Positions 50,816 through 61,708 of a stretch of 64,000 nucleotides of DNA are shown in pieces (within the stretch, counting starts at the first letter, position 1; every line of letters starts with the position of its first letter). Where the stretch lies: the NCBI RefSeq assembly GCF_932274485.2, contig NC_065882.2, positions 12,879,390-12,943,389 on the forward strand. The letters are read 5' to 3'. Made by a program: the position numbers and the translations under genes. The DNA comes from Patella vulgata (Eukaryota; Mollusca; Gastropoda; Patellidae). The notes beneath the pieces are model-generated. The model made no database searches. It had not been told where the DNA came from and saw nothing but the letters and a program-made list of their open reading frames with translations.

Positions 50816-51274
50816 AGCCTGTTCCTCAATCCCTTTCAAATTCTAATAAATTTTGTTTTAAAAAGAACCCCCAAAACACTTGGCTTATAGCTTCCATAAG
50901 ACATAAAATAAATTACACCTATACTAGTGCAAATTACAACACTTTGAGCCTCACCTAAATGTATGCCTATCCTAGCAATGGTTACATATGAGTAACATGG
51001 GCATCTAATCATGAAGAGATTTGGATCCTATCCAAGTCAATCAATCACACAAGTTTCTAGATATTAACCTTATGGTATTATAAGACATCATGTTATGGTA
51101 CTATGACAACTTATCATAATTATAAACCACCGTTAATTAAAGCCTCAATGTAAAAAAATAAGGACTGATATATTAAAATAAAAAACAGCGTTGACAAGAT
51201 GAAACACCTTCTTTAGATAGCCTAGAGAAGTCTAGTCGAAAGGTCGCTCAGTAATAAGCAGTAATTGTATTATC

Positions 51275-51468
51275 AAGCTGAGAGAGAGAGAGATGTTTTT
51301 TTAGTTTTTTTTAACATCCACTGACACAAATTAGGTCATTTCGGGACTAACAGATGGTTCAATTTTATTTCAATAATTCGCTTGTGCATAGGTATCTTTA
51401 ACAGTGGGAGGAAACCAGAGGACCTGGAGAAAACCAACAAGGTTGGACAGGTGACCCTACTCCTTGTC
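51275..51468 (-). mobile_element. SINE family A, 5'-truncated copy
   Basis: The core and 3' end are present but the tRNA head is missing. The copy stops within the ccttgtca of the core, as expected for incomplete reverse transcription. A possible tcaagct duplication lies at both ends. The 3' tail is a GA run followed by a T-rich stretch on the plus strand. Confidence 0.8.
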
Positions 51469-51481
51469 AAGCTCAGTAATA

Positions 51482-51756
51482 GAGAGAGAGAGAGAAATGG
51501 GGTTTAACGTCCACTCGACACAAACTAGGTCATTTCGGGACTAACATATGGTTTAATTTTATTTACATAATTCGCTTGCGCGTAGGGGTCTTTAGCAGTG
51601 GGAGGAAACCGGAGGACCCGGAGAAAACCCACGAGGTTGGACAGGCGACCCTACTCCTTGCCACGTACAACCGGGGATTCGAAACCACGCCAGTCGACTC
51701 AATGACAGACTTTATGATACAGCGCGCACGCTAACCATTCAGCCATCCAACCCCCC
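51482..51756 (-). mobile_element. SINE family A, near full length, perfect 13-bp TSD
   Basis: The perfect duplication aagctcagtaata lies at 51469-51481 and 51757-51769. The body is almost identical to the copies at 29961 and 53805, so it is young. It landed at the edge of an older truncated A copy (51275-51468). Confidence 0.94.
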
Positions 51757-52189
51757 AAGCTCAGTAATAAGTAGTAAATAAAGACTATAGAAACCTAGTC
51801 GAAACGTAGCTCAGTAAGAATAAGTAATTGTATTCCATAAAATTAATAAAGTCTAGAGGAACCTAGTCGAAACGTAGCTCAGTAAGAAGTAAATGTATTC
51901 CATAGAATTGTGACTTGTATATTCCAGTTCAATTACTACATGCCATTGAAACATTAACAAAGTACTTGAAATTACTACAGGGAGTATCTGTAATGGCTTA
52001 TAATGTCTGAGTTTTGTCTCTTGGGTCATATGGTGTAGACTTTATCGTGTTTTTTTTCAAATCTCATGTTTATCATCATTTTCATAATTCAATATTAAAT
52101 GCTTTTTAAGTTAACAAAACCTAAATTCTAGTGTTTTTTTTTGTGTTCATTGCCTCAGATGTCACATAATACCATAGTTTCTGAGATCT

Positions 52190-52268
52190 AAATGGAATAG
52201 GGTTTAAAGTCTCATTGACACATTTGCCTGGACAGTAATATTCCTTCTCTCTTAATCAAATTCCAGGG
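52190..52268 (-). mobile_element. SINE family B, 3' fragment in a mixed cluster
   Basis: The plus strand has aaatggaatagggtttaaag and tttgcctggacagtaatatt. It is followed by an A head on the other strand and a B core scrap (agatcccttgatggttgaat) near 52390 on the plus strand. Confidence 0.55.
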
Positions 52269-52355
52269 GTTTGGGTCGTCTAGTGGTTTAACGCATGTGC
52301 GTAAATTACAAGGTCTGCCATTGAGTCAAGTGGCGTGGTTTTGATTCCCCACTTT
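52264..52355 (+). mobile_element. SINE family A, isolated tRNA-like head, plus strand
   Basis: The sequence gggtcgtctagtggtttaac followed by a tggcgtggttttgattcccc B box is the 5' head of family A without a core. Confidence 0.65.
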
Positions 52356-52429
52356 TTCCTCTCCAAACTGATACAATATACAATATATAAGATCCCTTGA
52401 TGGTTGAATTTGAATAAAAAGAGACAAGA

Positions 52430-52710
52430 GTGAGAGAAATGGGGTTTAACGACCACTCAACACAAGCTAGGTCATTTTGGGACTAACATATGGTTTAATG
52501 TTATTTCAATAATTTGCTTGCGCATAGGAATCTTTAGCAGTGGGAGGAAACCGGAGGACCCGGAGAAAACCCATGAGGCTGGACAGACGACCCTACTCCT
52601 TGTCACGTACAACGGGGGAGTTGAAACCACGCCAGTTGACTCAATGACAGACCTTATGATACAACGTACAACGTGCAACCGTTCGGACATCCACACCCAC
52701 CCACCCCCCA
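52430..52710 (-). mobile_element. SINE family A, near full length, diverged head
   Basis: The core and 3' end are well kept. The head ends in a C-rich stretch (cacccacccaccccccaatt on the plus strand) and has an altered A box. No convincing target duplication was found. Confidence 0.85.
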
Positions 52711-53204
52711 ATTGAATCAAAGTCAGGATTCATATCTTTGTTTTCTTTCTTCAAAGAATGTTAAATAACCATTTTGAGTACATTTTAAGGAGGATATTCT
52801 ACAAATTATTTTATATTGCCCAAAAATTCACGATCGGGAATTACCAATATCTGAAAAACAAACAAGTTTTTTGCCATCTTTCTCAAACATCAATCTGTAC
52901 AGTTGATGTTTTTTATAAGAATATAAAGGAGTTTTGGCAACAGGTACGAAGTTTATCATATCAATTGCTGTAAGATGATGTAGTTTGACATATGTAATAG
53001 TTGTTTACGGTACTATTTATAGTAAGTAATAATAAATTTATCGTGGATTATGTAAGTGCGAGGGGAGTCTCTGGTGTATCATTAACGACATGTTTATCGT
53101 TATTATACAATAAAAGATAAACCAGATACTCTACCAACAACGCATCAGGTAGATTCATAAACACGATAGACTCAATAGTAACTAATGCAGACAATTAATT
53201 GTTG

Positions 53205-53305
53205 AGAGCGAGAGTTTAACAGCCGCTCTACACAAACTAGGTCATTTCGGGACTAACACATGGTTCAGTTGTATTTTTATAATTCGCTTTTGGGGTCTCT
53301 AGCAG
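53205..53305 (-). mobile_element. SINE family A, 3' part, interrupted by a foldback element
   Basis: The plus strand has gagagcgagagtttaacagc and aactaggtcatttcgggact up to ggtctctagcag. It resumes at about 53712 after the insertion. Confidence 0.8.
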
Positions 53306-53311
53306 ACCTGG

Positions 53312-53709
53312 TCCCGACTTCACAAAGCATTCTCAGACTCAAGAATTTACTCAAAATTGTGCACCTTATTTATTCTCAGACTCAAGAATTTACTCAAAAT
53401 TGTTCACCTTATTTATTCTCAGACTCAAGAATTTACTCAAAATTGTTCACCTTATTTATTCTCAGACTCAAGAATTTACTCAAAATTGTTCACCTTATTT
53501 ATTCTCAGACTCAAGAATTTACTCAAAATTGTTCACCTTATTTTAACTACAATATAGCCTTTTATAAAACTTTTGTTGTTTAAATGTATCAAATACATCA
53601 ATAAGAAACTATGTGCAAAGTTTTGTGTTTCTGGATCAATGATATTTCTCATAAACAAGTGATTTAAAGTTGAGTAAATTCTTAACCTAAGTCTGAGAAT
53701 ACTTTGTGA
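53312..53709. mobile_element. Foldback/MITE with internal 43-bp array, inserted in a SINE
   Basis: The left end ttcacaaagcattctcagac and the right end (reverse complement tcacaaagtattctcagact) are inverted repeats that continue into gaatttactcaa on both sides. Imperfect repeats acctgg (53306-53311) and acttgg (53710-53715) flank it. Between them, the left terminal sequence is amplified as a tandem array. It interrupts the A SINE at 53205-53785. Confidence 0.7.
53332..53545. repeat. 43-bp tandem array, about five copies
   Basis: The unit ctcagactcaagaatttact plus caaaattgttcaccttatttatt is nearly identical between copies. Because 43 is not a multiple of 3, the open frame seen here cycles through all three frames and is not a gene. 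Confidence 0.9.
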
Positions 53710-53711
53710 AC

Positions 53712-53785
53712 TTGGAGAAAAGTCATGAGGTTGAACAGGCAACCCTACTCCTTGTCAAGTACAAGTGTGGCATCGAAACCATGCC
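53712..53785 (-). mobile_element. SINE family A, resumed 5' part
   Basis: This continues the copy at 53205-53305 with ttggagaaaagtcatgaggt and caggcaaccctactccttgt on the plus strand. About 20 bp of core were lost at the junction. Confidence 0.75.
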
Positions 53786-53804
53786 TCTTGATGTTTTACT
53801 ACAA

Positions 53805-54087
53805 GAGAGAGAGAGAGAGAGAGGAATAAGGTTTAACGTCCACTCGACACAAACTAGGTCATTTCGGGACTAACATATGGTTTAGTTTTATTTCAATATT
53901 CGCTTGCGCGTAGGGGTCTTTAGCAGTGGGAGGAAACTGGAGGACCCGGAGAAAACCCACGAGGTTGGACAGGCGACCCTACTCCTTGTCATGTACAACC
54001 GGGGTTTCGAAACCAGGCCAGTTGACTCAATGACAGGCTTTATGATACAGCGCGCACGTGCTAACCATTTGGCCATCCAACCCCCCA
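53805..54087 (-). mobile_element. SINE family A, near full length, perfect 12-bp TSD
   Basis: The duplication gttttactacaa lies at 53793-53804 and 54088-54099. The (CT)n tail is long here (about 11 GA units on the plus strand). The body is close to the reference copy. Confidence 0.94.
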
Positions 54088-55653
54088 GTTTTACTACAAA
54101 TCATCAGTAAGATGATAGTAGACTCAGTAGTAACTAATGGAGACAATTTCTTACAGAGAACCATACTTTCATCTGTTGTGACAGAAATTAATAATTCAAA
54201 TGAAACAAGTTTCTTAAATGAAATGCCACATCATTTTCAGGACAGAATTACCAACAACTCTTAAGGGAGATTCTTAAAAACGATAAGACTCAGTAGTAAC
54301 TAAAGCAGACAGTTTCTTTTAGAAAACTGTACTTTCATCTGCCTCTCATAACAAATTAAACTTGTATTTTTCAAATGGAACATCATTTTCAGACAAATTT
54401 ACTAAAATGGTTCATGAATATTTTATTTTATTTTAACAAAGTAATTTTTTTAAGAAATATGGGATGGTAAAATAACGGTAGCGTAACCATGGAACAGACT
54501 ACAGAAGAACATATGCCTTCATTCTGATGAACGAGAAAAAAATAGTTTAATTACAATGTTAAAGAGAAAAGTGTCTGAACAATTTCAACCACCATAAATT
54601 CTATTCTGGTTGTCAGAGACAAAAAAGGCAGACGGTCCGTGGCAGTATATATTACAATTCCATCCGTTAAAATATTTCATAAGAATAGTAACATCGCTAT
54701 GGCCAATTACAACTAAACCACGTTACTGACTGCTGCGTAAATAGAAGTACTAATGGCAAAAACATTACCCAAGTTACTAGACTCGTAAAAAAAACAAAGA
54801 GTGTGAAATAAGTGCTCTGGCTTAAAAAAATAGTAATATTTTTCCACTAAGGCACATTATAATATAGCTTTGTGTATTTATAACTTTTCTAGCTCAAGCA
54901 ATGTATTAATTCTAACATTTGTGTTTAAATGGTACTGCTCTCCCAAAATTGTTTATCAAAATCTGCAAAGACATGAAGATCTGTAGATAAAAAACCTCCT
55001 TGTAGTGCCAAAGCCTAAACCATTCCATTTTAGTCAAATAATTTTTCCCTACTGCAGGGCAAACAGAGTGGAATGATCTGCCATTGGAATAAAGAACACT
55101 CTATAGATATAGTTGTGTTTATAAAGATTCAGACTCAAAACTTTTTCTGTAAGAGGGCATTCGCTTTGTGGTAGTTGTCATAATGTTTTTGGACTGGGCT
55201 TTGGGCAAGCTTATAGCATGGATATTGCACAATATAAAAATCATAAACAAATAAGCATCGCCTAATCCTCTCTTAACTTAAAACCTCTTAAAAATTCACC
55301 ATTTATTATAGAAAAAATAATGGGCCACTGTGAATTTAAAAAAAAAGTTTTATTCATTTAAAATCTTCATTAATTTCATGGGCCATTCAGCGTTTTTTCA
55401 ATCAAAATCTTTATTAGTTCCCTGCGGACATTCATATTCAAAATTTGAAAATAATGAAGGGAATAAACTTGATATGGTGCGGTTTGAGGTGTGTAAATAA
55501 TATTTAATAGACTTTTATTCATGAATAGAGTTAAGTCTGAGCTGAATCCTTGCCAAAATTTATTTGTTTTCATCAATTGAGTTTGATGGAAAGATACAAG
55601 ATACAAATTACGTCAAGACCAAATCTCTGTTTTTCTGATGATAAAATAAAAAT

Positions 55654-55696
55654 AGAGAGAGAGAGAAATGGGGTTTAACGTCCACTCGACACATTT
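55654..55696 (-). mobile_element. SINE family A, minimal 3' fragment
   Basis: The copy holds only the 3'-most block (gagaaatggggtttaacgtc and cactcgacac on the plus strand) and then stops. This is an extreme 5' truncation next to a longer A copy. Confidence 0.65.
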
Positions 55697-55701
55697 AATT
55701 A

Positions 55702-55900
55702 AAGAGAGAAATGGGGTTAAAAGTCCACTAGACACAAACTAGGTCATGTCAGGACTAACATATGGTTTTAATTTTATTTCAATAATTTGCTTGTGCGTAG
55801 GGGTCTTTAGAAGTGGGCGGAAACCAGAGGACCCAGAGAAAACCCACGAGGTTGGACAGGCGACCCTACTCCTAGTCACGTACATCTGGGGATTCGAAAC
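55702..55900 (-). mobile_element. SINE family A, head lost
   Basis: A good copy from gagagaaatggggttaaaag to ggggattcgaaacc on the plus strand. It then breaks into a poly-A run, so the distal part of the tRNA head is missing. Confidence 0.8.
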
Positions 55901-56224
55901 CAAAAAAAAAAAATAGGGCTACATAAAAGATAATGTAGACATGAGCAGACACGATATAAACCAATTTTTCTTTGAACAACAAAAAAAAGAAAACGTAACT
56001 AAAATTAGTAAATATATTGAATTCTGCCCAACTTTCTTTGTATAAATCATCACATGATTAATGGAAAAGGCACCCTAGATCAATCCAATTCAACAGGTTA
56101 TTTTATCCATTAGCAAGACAATCATTCCTGGAGCTTCCTCTGTCACTAAGAGTGATATCACAGACAAATGTTTCAAAGGAAACTTGAAAGAGGAGCAAGT
56201 TGTAAGTGACAGGATAGAGAAAGA

Positions 56225-57040
56225 CTTCAATCAGACTGTTTTATACACAAAACCAATACACCAAACATTTCAATGTATATTTAATATATAGATGTATACT
56301 GAAATTGGTGTGTATTGAACAATGTATATATAGATAGATGTATATTGAACAAAAGTGTTTAGAGCCAATACACAAATTTTAAAGTGTATATTGAACATGG
56401 CATTGTAGTGTATATTGAACAGGGTATATATAGCCAATATACAAAGATTATGGTTATATTGAAGAGATAATTTACAGTCAAATACACAAAGATTATAGTA
56501 TATGTTGAACAATGTATAAAAAATGTATATATAGATGTGTACTGAACTGATGATGAATAAACAAGATATTTAGATCCAATAAAGATTATATAGTGCATAT
56601 TGTACAGAGTATTGTGGTGTTATTTTGGGCCAATAGTGTATATTAAACAATGTATATGGATGAACTTGGGGTGTTTATTGAACGGGATATTTACAGCCAA
56701 ATACACGAAGATCTATGGTGTATACCCCGGGATATATTCAACAATGTAGACAAATTGGGTCATTTCAGGACTAACATATGGTTAAATCTTTTTTCAATAA
56801 TTCACTTGGCAAAGGTATAGGTGTAAACAGCAGTGGAAGGAAACCGGAGAACTCAGAGAAAACCCATAAGGTTGGACAGGCACACTAGATCAACCTAATT
56901 CAACAGGTTATTTAATCCATTAGCAAGACACCACTTGACTCAATGACAGACCTTATGATCTAAAGCCCCCCCCCCCCAATGTATTTAGTTGTAAACAGAA
57001 CTTACAGTGTATATTGAACGATCTATTTAGAATAAACACA
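56225..57040. repeat. Diverged minisatellite based on tgtatattgaac, interrupted by a SINE
   Basis: Recurring pieces are gtgtatattgaacaatgtat, atatagatgtat and gccaatacacaaagattat, at spacings of roughly 60-80 bp. An A SINE (56752-56975) splits the array, which resumes at about 57000. The small open frames here are repeat sequence. Confidence 0.8.
56752..56975 (-). mobile_element. SINE family A carrying a patch copied from nearby DNA
   Basis: It sits inside the tgtatattgaac minisatellite. The core normally holding ccctactccttgtcacgt is replaced by a near copy of the unique sequence at 56069-56120. The head end is C-rich. Confidence 0.75.
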
Positions 57041-57937
57041 CACTGTATACAGAGAAATGTGAAGACAAAACAAACCATCTAACAATTACTGCATAAAACT
57101 ATTTAAAATTATTTATTCATGATACAAGTTTTATGTCTATTATCTTTTAATTCTATACTAGAAATAATGATCGAATTAAACCATTAATATAATGTACAAC
57201 AAGATCAAAATCTACCAATATGTTAGAGAAAATCTTTTAATTCAATCAATACATTATAAAATATTTAAAGAGAAATGTTTATGTGTGAACGAAGATACGG
57301 AATATTGTTAATTAAATTCATTCGCTACCCCAATTCTTTACATGCTAAATTATCTACTTTTCTTTTATCACCATTTTGATCTTGTGAATCAATTTCTCTT
57401 TTTAATTTCTAACTTTATTTGAATTACGACATTGATTAGCACTCTTTTACCCCAACGAGATAACAATTACTTATCTGAAATTTTAACAGGAAAGTTTAAC
57501 AGAATCGTTATTTAAGTTATATTTAGAATTAAAACTTAGGAATATGGCATGAAAACAGGCAACCATAATAACAAATTATCAACTTGAAATCTAAAGCCAC
57601 TCCAGTGGTATTGTTTCTTAATTAAATCTTAACTATTCAATTGAGTACATTTTAGTGTGGAATAAGCCCTGGAAAACTTGATATTTAATGTATAGAGACT
57701 TTAACATACTATGTCAACCCAGTCTAAAATTAGTAAAACAACTAATGTATTGTAGGGACAGGGTAAGTTACAAAGTTGGATTTTAAAATTGAGTTTGGTG
57801 GCCCAAGGGAACTGAGCAATCAATTTATATAGCCAATGTACAAGGGCAGCAATTGTCAATCCGCCAGTCAACAAATAAGGAACCTGTCACAAATTCTGGA
57901 AGAATGATCTTTTTTCTGTAAATTCATCAATATCTTT

Positions 57938-58012
57938 CATACAGGTCTGACACAAAATTCAATGTATCAGGTACTACTTCATTAATGCCTGATATTTCCA
58001 CAGGTACAACAA
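57938..58012 (+). repeat. Dispersed repeat of unknown class, copy 3
   Basis: It has catacaggtctgacacaaaa, caggtactacttcattaatg and cctgatatttccacaggtac. Confidence 0.45.
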
Positions 58013-58583
58013 AAAACCTTATTTCCTGACCTGTTAAGTCAGTAAACATGTTAAAAACAACAGACATTTATTTCTTCCTCTTCCCTACTGGATAGAATAC
58101 CTGAAAATTCCACAGTAGTTTATCTCCCCCCAAAAAATAGGGTATCAATTTGTTTGTAACCCAATTCACCTGGTGCTGATACCTGTGGTAACCAGGTAAT
58201 CAAGGTAACTTCATCTTTAACAGGTACAATAAATTCTAACTTTTTTTATCTCCCAAGTGTTTTATGAACAATTGTTTCAGTTTGTCTCTAGTTGTCAGAC
58301 TCGGGTCAAAAAGTGCAGCACTAAAAAACATTCTCAGGATTGTATTTTAAGAGGAAAGTACTACTCATTTTTATTCCATTAAATTGATTATGGTTTCTTG
58401 TTTTAAATATTATTAAAATTCAATATTTGCTTGTATCCAAACAACAAATTGTTTATCTTCTGAGGAATTTATTAAAGGTACAAATTCCTGACAAAAAGGT
58501 AAAAACATACTTCAGTCTATAAACAATAAATTGTGGTCTTACAAAATATAATCTATTGCTCGATAAACTACTAAAATCCATTC

Positions 58584-59173
58584 GGTGCGCGGAAAAAAAT
58601 ACACAGGAAAAAAATTCACAGTAAAAAAGTCACAAATTTGCCTAGGTAAAAAAAACACAGGAAAAAAAGTCACAGTTTTTTTTTATTACATCTCAAATTC
58701 AAATTCAATAACAATATAAACAATAACACATATTTAACCTTTCATTACACATATGTTCATTACACAGATGTAAGTAGACTGTTTTAGTCTTTAGAAATCA
58801 GCACATTTTGATATCATAGCACATTTGACGTATTAGCACATATGGCATATCAGCACATCTGACATTTTAATACATTATAGCACATTTGTCTGCATCTTTA
58901 CAAACTTCTTCTTGACCTTCCTGACAGGTGGATTTCCGATGGCATCCTGGGCGACGACAGCCTGGACTGTCAAAGACAAATAACTTAAAAGATCAAAGAT
59001 ATACTCACCCTACAATACAATATATATAAGTTGTGACTTTTTTACCTGTGTTTTTTTTTTTACTGTGTATTTTTTACTGTGACTTTTTTACCTGTGACTT
59101 TTTTTCCTGTGACTTTTTTACCTGTGACTTTTTTTACTGTGACTTTTTTACCTGTGACTTTTTTCCTAGATTC
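58584..59173. mobile_element. Foldback element with tandem-repeat inverted ends
   Basis: The left arm (58591-58680) repeats units like ggaaaaaaagtcacag. The right arm (59030-59166) is the inverse, about eight units of ctgtgacttttttac. The direct repeat atccattc occurs at 58576-58583 and 59174-59181, a candidate 8-bp target duplication. Inside are short agcacatttgac-type repeats (58800-58885) and an exon-like minus-strand piece (58870-58966). No transposase is visible, so this is a non-autonomous foldback or Mutator-like element. Confidence 0.7.
58877..58966 (-). pseudogene. Exon-like fragment inside a foldback element
   Basis: On the minus strand, tttgtctttgacag (acceptor-like) precedes an open stretch with high GC for this window. 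One frame reads QAVVAQDAIGNPPVRKVKKK and then a stop after a few more codons. An overlapping frame is cysteine-rich (PGCRRPGCHRKSTC). A donor-like ggtgagtat lies 42 bp before the acceptor. I do not recognise the protein in either frame. It may be a captured host gene piece or a remnant of the element's own gene. Confidence 0.35.
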
Positions 59174-59365
59174 ATCCATTCATCCTAATGTAAGTTATGA
59201 TGATTTAAAGTTCTCTTGGCTTTCTAGCTAATGATTTCATGACTTTAGGATAATTCATTTCTAAATTCTATCCACACTGATATCAAAATGGTATCTAACC
59301 TAGATTGATTGGTTTTGTAATGCACAGAGGTTTTAACAATAAGTTTCAAACTATCTTGTCAATAA

Positions 59366-59508
59366 GAATTCGGGACTAACATATGGTTCAATTTTATTTC
59401 AACAATTTGCTTGCACATAGGAGGAAACCGGAGGATCCAGAAAAAACCCTGTTGAGGTTAGACAAACAAATGGGGAATTGAAACCACGCGAGTTGACTCA
59501 ATGACAGA
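59366..59508 (-). mobile_element. SINE family A, internal fragment
   Basis: The plus strand starts at cgggactaacatatggttca and ends at actcaatgacagact. Both the extreme 3' tail and the tRNA 5' end are missing. Confidence 0.75.
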
Positions 59509-59762
59509 CTGAAAACTTTCAAGAAGAGAACCTAAGTACTTTTTGTTTTTAAATTATTTGTCTCCGCAAGAAATAGGACACAAAATTTATAATAGGTATT
59601 CCACGAAGAACAGAAATTCAAATTTTGTACATTGATTACGTGTTACAATGGCCGCCCAGGATTTTGAGGTAATGAACTTATCTACCCCTTCTTGGTCCTG
59701 AGGCAAGCTAAAATTTGATTATATTATTCCTGTAATCTTATTATATATGTACTTTAATACTC

Positions 59763-59905
59763 CATATACATGTGTATTGATAATCATAATATATGTTTAT
59801 ATTATTTATGTATCTTGCTTTTGGGAAGCCGATTTATATAAGCCTTTGGCCATATACATGTATATTGATAATCATAATATATGTTTATATTATTTATATT
59901 CGGCT
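59763..59905. repeat. Tandem duplication, unit about 87 bp
   Basis: The block atatacatgtatattgataa tcataatatatgtttatatt atttat occurs at 59763 and 59850. Confidence 0.85.
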
Positions 59906-59940
59906 TGTTTCGGTATCCTGTGAATAAAAATATTGTTTAA

Positions 59941-60337
59941 AGATACATTATGGGAGATTCGATAACGAGTTGGCAGTTCTCACTATAATAATTAAAAACT
60001 AGATAATGTAAAGGCAATTTGCTGAAAATTTCATTCAAATTGATCCACTATGAACCGAGAACTAAGCGAATGAAATTTCTGCCTAGCCTCAGTCATCATT
60101 ACTAAAGTCAGTACGTTAAGCAGCATAGTCTCGATTATCCATTTAATCGTTTAATCGAGAAGGAAAGTTATGCAGTAAATCGGATCACAATCCACTTAAG
60201 ATCGCAGGCTAGCGATGCCATCTAGAGTTGATTATGGTCTGGATAAGTTAATTAATGTCTAATTAATAATTTAGATAACATTTCAGGCCTAAAGAACGAC
60301 CTGCAATGGACAGATTTAGTTCTTGCATAATGTATGT
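59941..60337. mobile_element. TTAA-flanked MITE, longest copy
   Basis: It is bounded by TTAA at 59937-59940 and 60338-60341. The ends agatacattatg and cataatgtatgt are inverted repeats. No coding sequence was seen. TTAA targets occur in the piggyBac and Kolobok superfamilies. The ends lack the CCY start usual for piggyBac, so Kolobok-like is the better guess. Confidence 0.75.
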
Positions 60338-61434
60338 TTAAATAAAACAAAATTCAATTTTGTGCGGCCTTAGATTGAAATTTATAAAGTTCTAAATTTT
60401 AAAAATAAAAAATATGTGCCTTCATAAATACCCTTGTTTACCATTTCCTATTCAAACTATTGAAGTAGAAAACTTCATATGTTATCAATCAAAAAAAAAA
60501 CCAAAATGCTAAAATTATTTCATGGAATAAAATTCCAATCTGCTACCAATTTACCAGATCATCGAATTTCATTTTTAGCATGTCGAAAATTCCTGTTACA
60601 ATTGAAATATGCCGAGATGCTGTAAGAACTGTTATTGTATTAAGAAATAAAATTTACATATGAAAATATTTTGTATGTCTGCCAAAATAAACATTTGTTC
60701 AAGCAGCGTTCCCCCTTTCGGACTTTTAACCCTGGAAATAAATCTAAGTAACTGCCGATTGATAAGATAATCTGAAATGCTTACAAGATCAAATTTTGGC
60801 AGATATTCTGGTATTAAATCCCAATTTTTCTTGGATAGAATAAAACAGAATACAGGCCACCAACAGATTCGAGCTCTTCAAGAAATACCAAAATGATTTT
60901 TATCTTGAAGATTCACCGCATTAGGTTCCTTCGTAAACTAAGGAATAGTTTTCCTAGGGGCGTATATCCCAATAAAAATTACATTCCATCATTAACAATT
61001 GCTGTGGGTCTGAAACCAAATATATAAGATTGACAAATGATTCTCTTTTTTGTGAAGGGTTCAACAGAGATAAGACAATTGCGAACTATTCATTTCCTTT
61101 ATTTATTGGTAACTGGATGAACCTTCAAGTGTAGACACCATCTTTCTGTCATAAATCTGTCAATACCTGGATTTTTTCTTTTGAATACGAAAGCACGCAA
61201 TATATATATATATTGTAAGCAATATGACCTTTATAAAAAAAATAACAAGTGGTGTCTAATCAGAGGAAGTCTTTAGGGATGTACGCATGATTTAGAACAC
61301 TTTGGCAGGGCAGCTAGGTTCACAGCAAAGGGCTGAATTAGTGAAATGACTACTTTTTTTATATCAAAAACCTAGTTTCAAATTTAAGTACAAAGGCATT
61401 TTTACTTGACAAAACTAGATCACTTAATGCAGGA

Positions 61435-61708
61435 GAGAGAGAGAAATGGGGTTTAACTTCCACTCAACACAAACTAGGCAATTTCGGGACTAACACATGG
61501 TTCAATTTTATTTCAATAATTCGCTTGCGCGTAGGGGTCTTTTAGAAATGGGAGGAAACTGGAGGACCAGGAGAAAACCCACGAGGTTGGACTGGCGACC
61601 CGACTCCTTGTCACGTACAACTGGGGATTCGAAACCACGCCAGTTGATTCAATGACAGGCCTTATGATACAGCACGTCCGTGCTAACCATTCGGCCATCC
61701 AACCCCCC
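61435..61708 (-). mobile_element. SINE family A, near full length, perfect 14-bp TSD
   Basis: The duplication cacttaatgcagga lies at 61421-61434 and 61709-61722. Head, core and tail are all intact in outline. The 98-codon open frame here only reads through the SINE. Confidence 0.94.

Larger units (their letters stand above)
51226..51900. repeat. Short tandem repeat split by two SINEs
   Basis: Units of about 62 bp (aacctagtcgaaacgtagct cagtaagaa gtaattgtattcca) occur at 51226-51273, 51778-51835 and 51845-51905. The two A SINEs lie between the first and second units. Confidence 0.75.

Noticed and set aside
55020-55150. Possible LINE end on the plus strand (RANRVWNDLPLE-like reading)
   Set aside because: A single short match to an LWNSLP-type motif without the neighbouring blocks; too weak to call.
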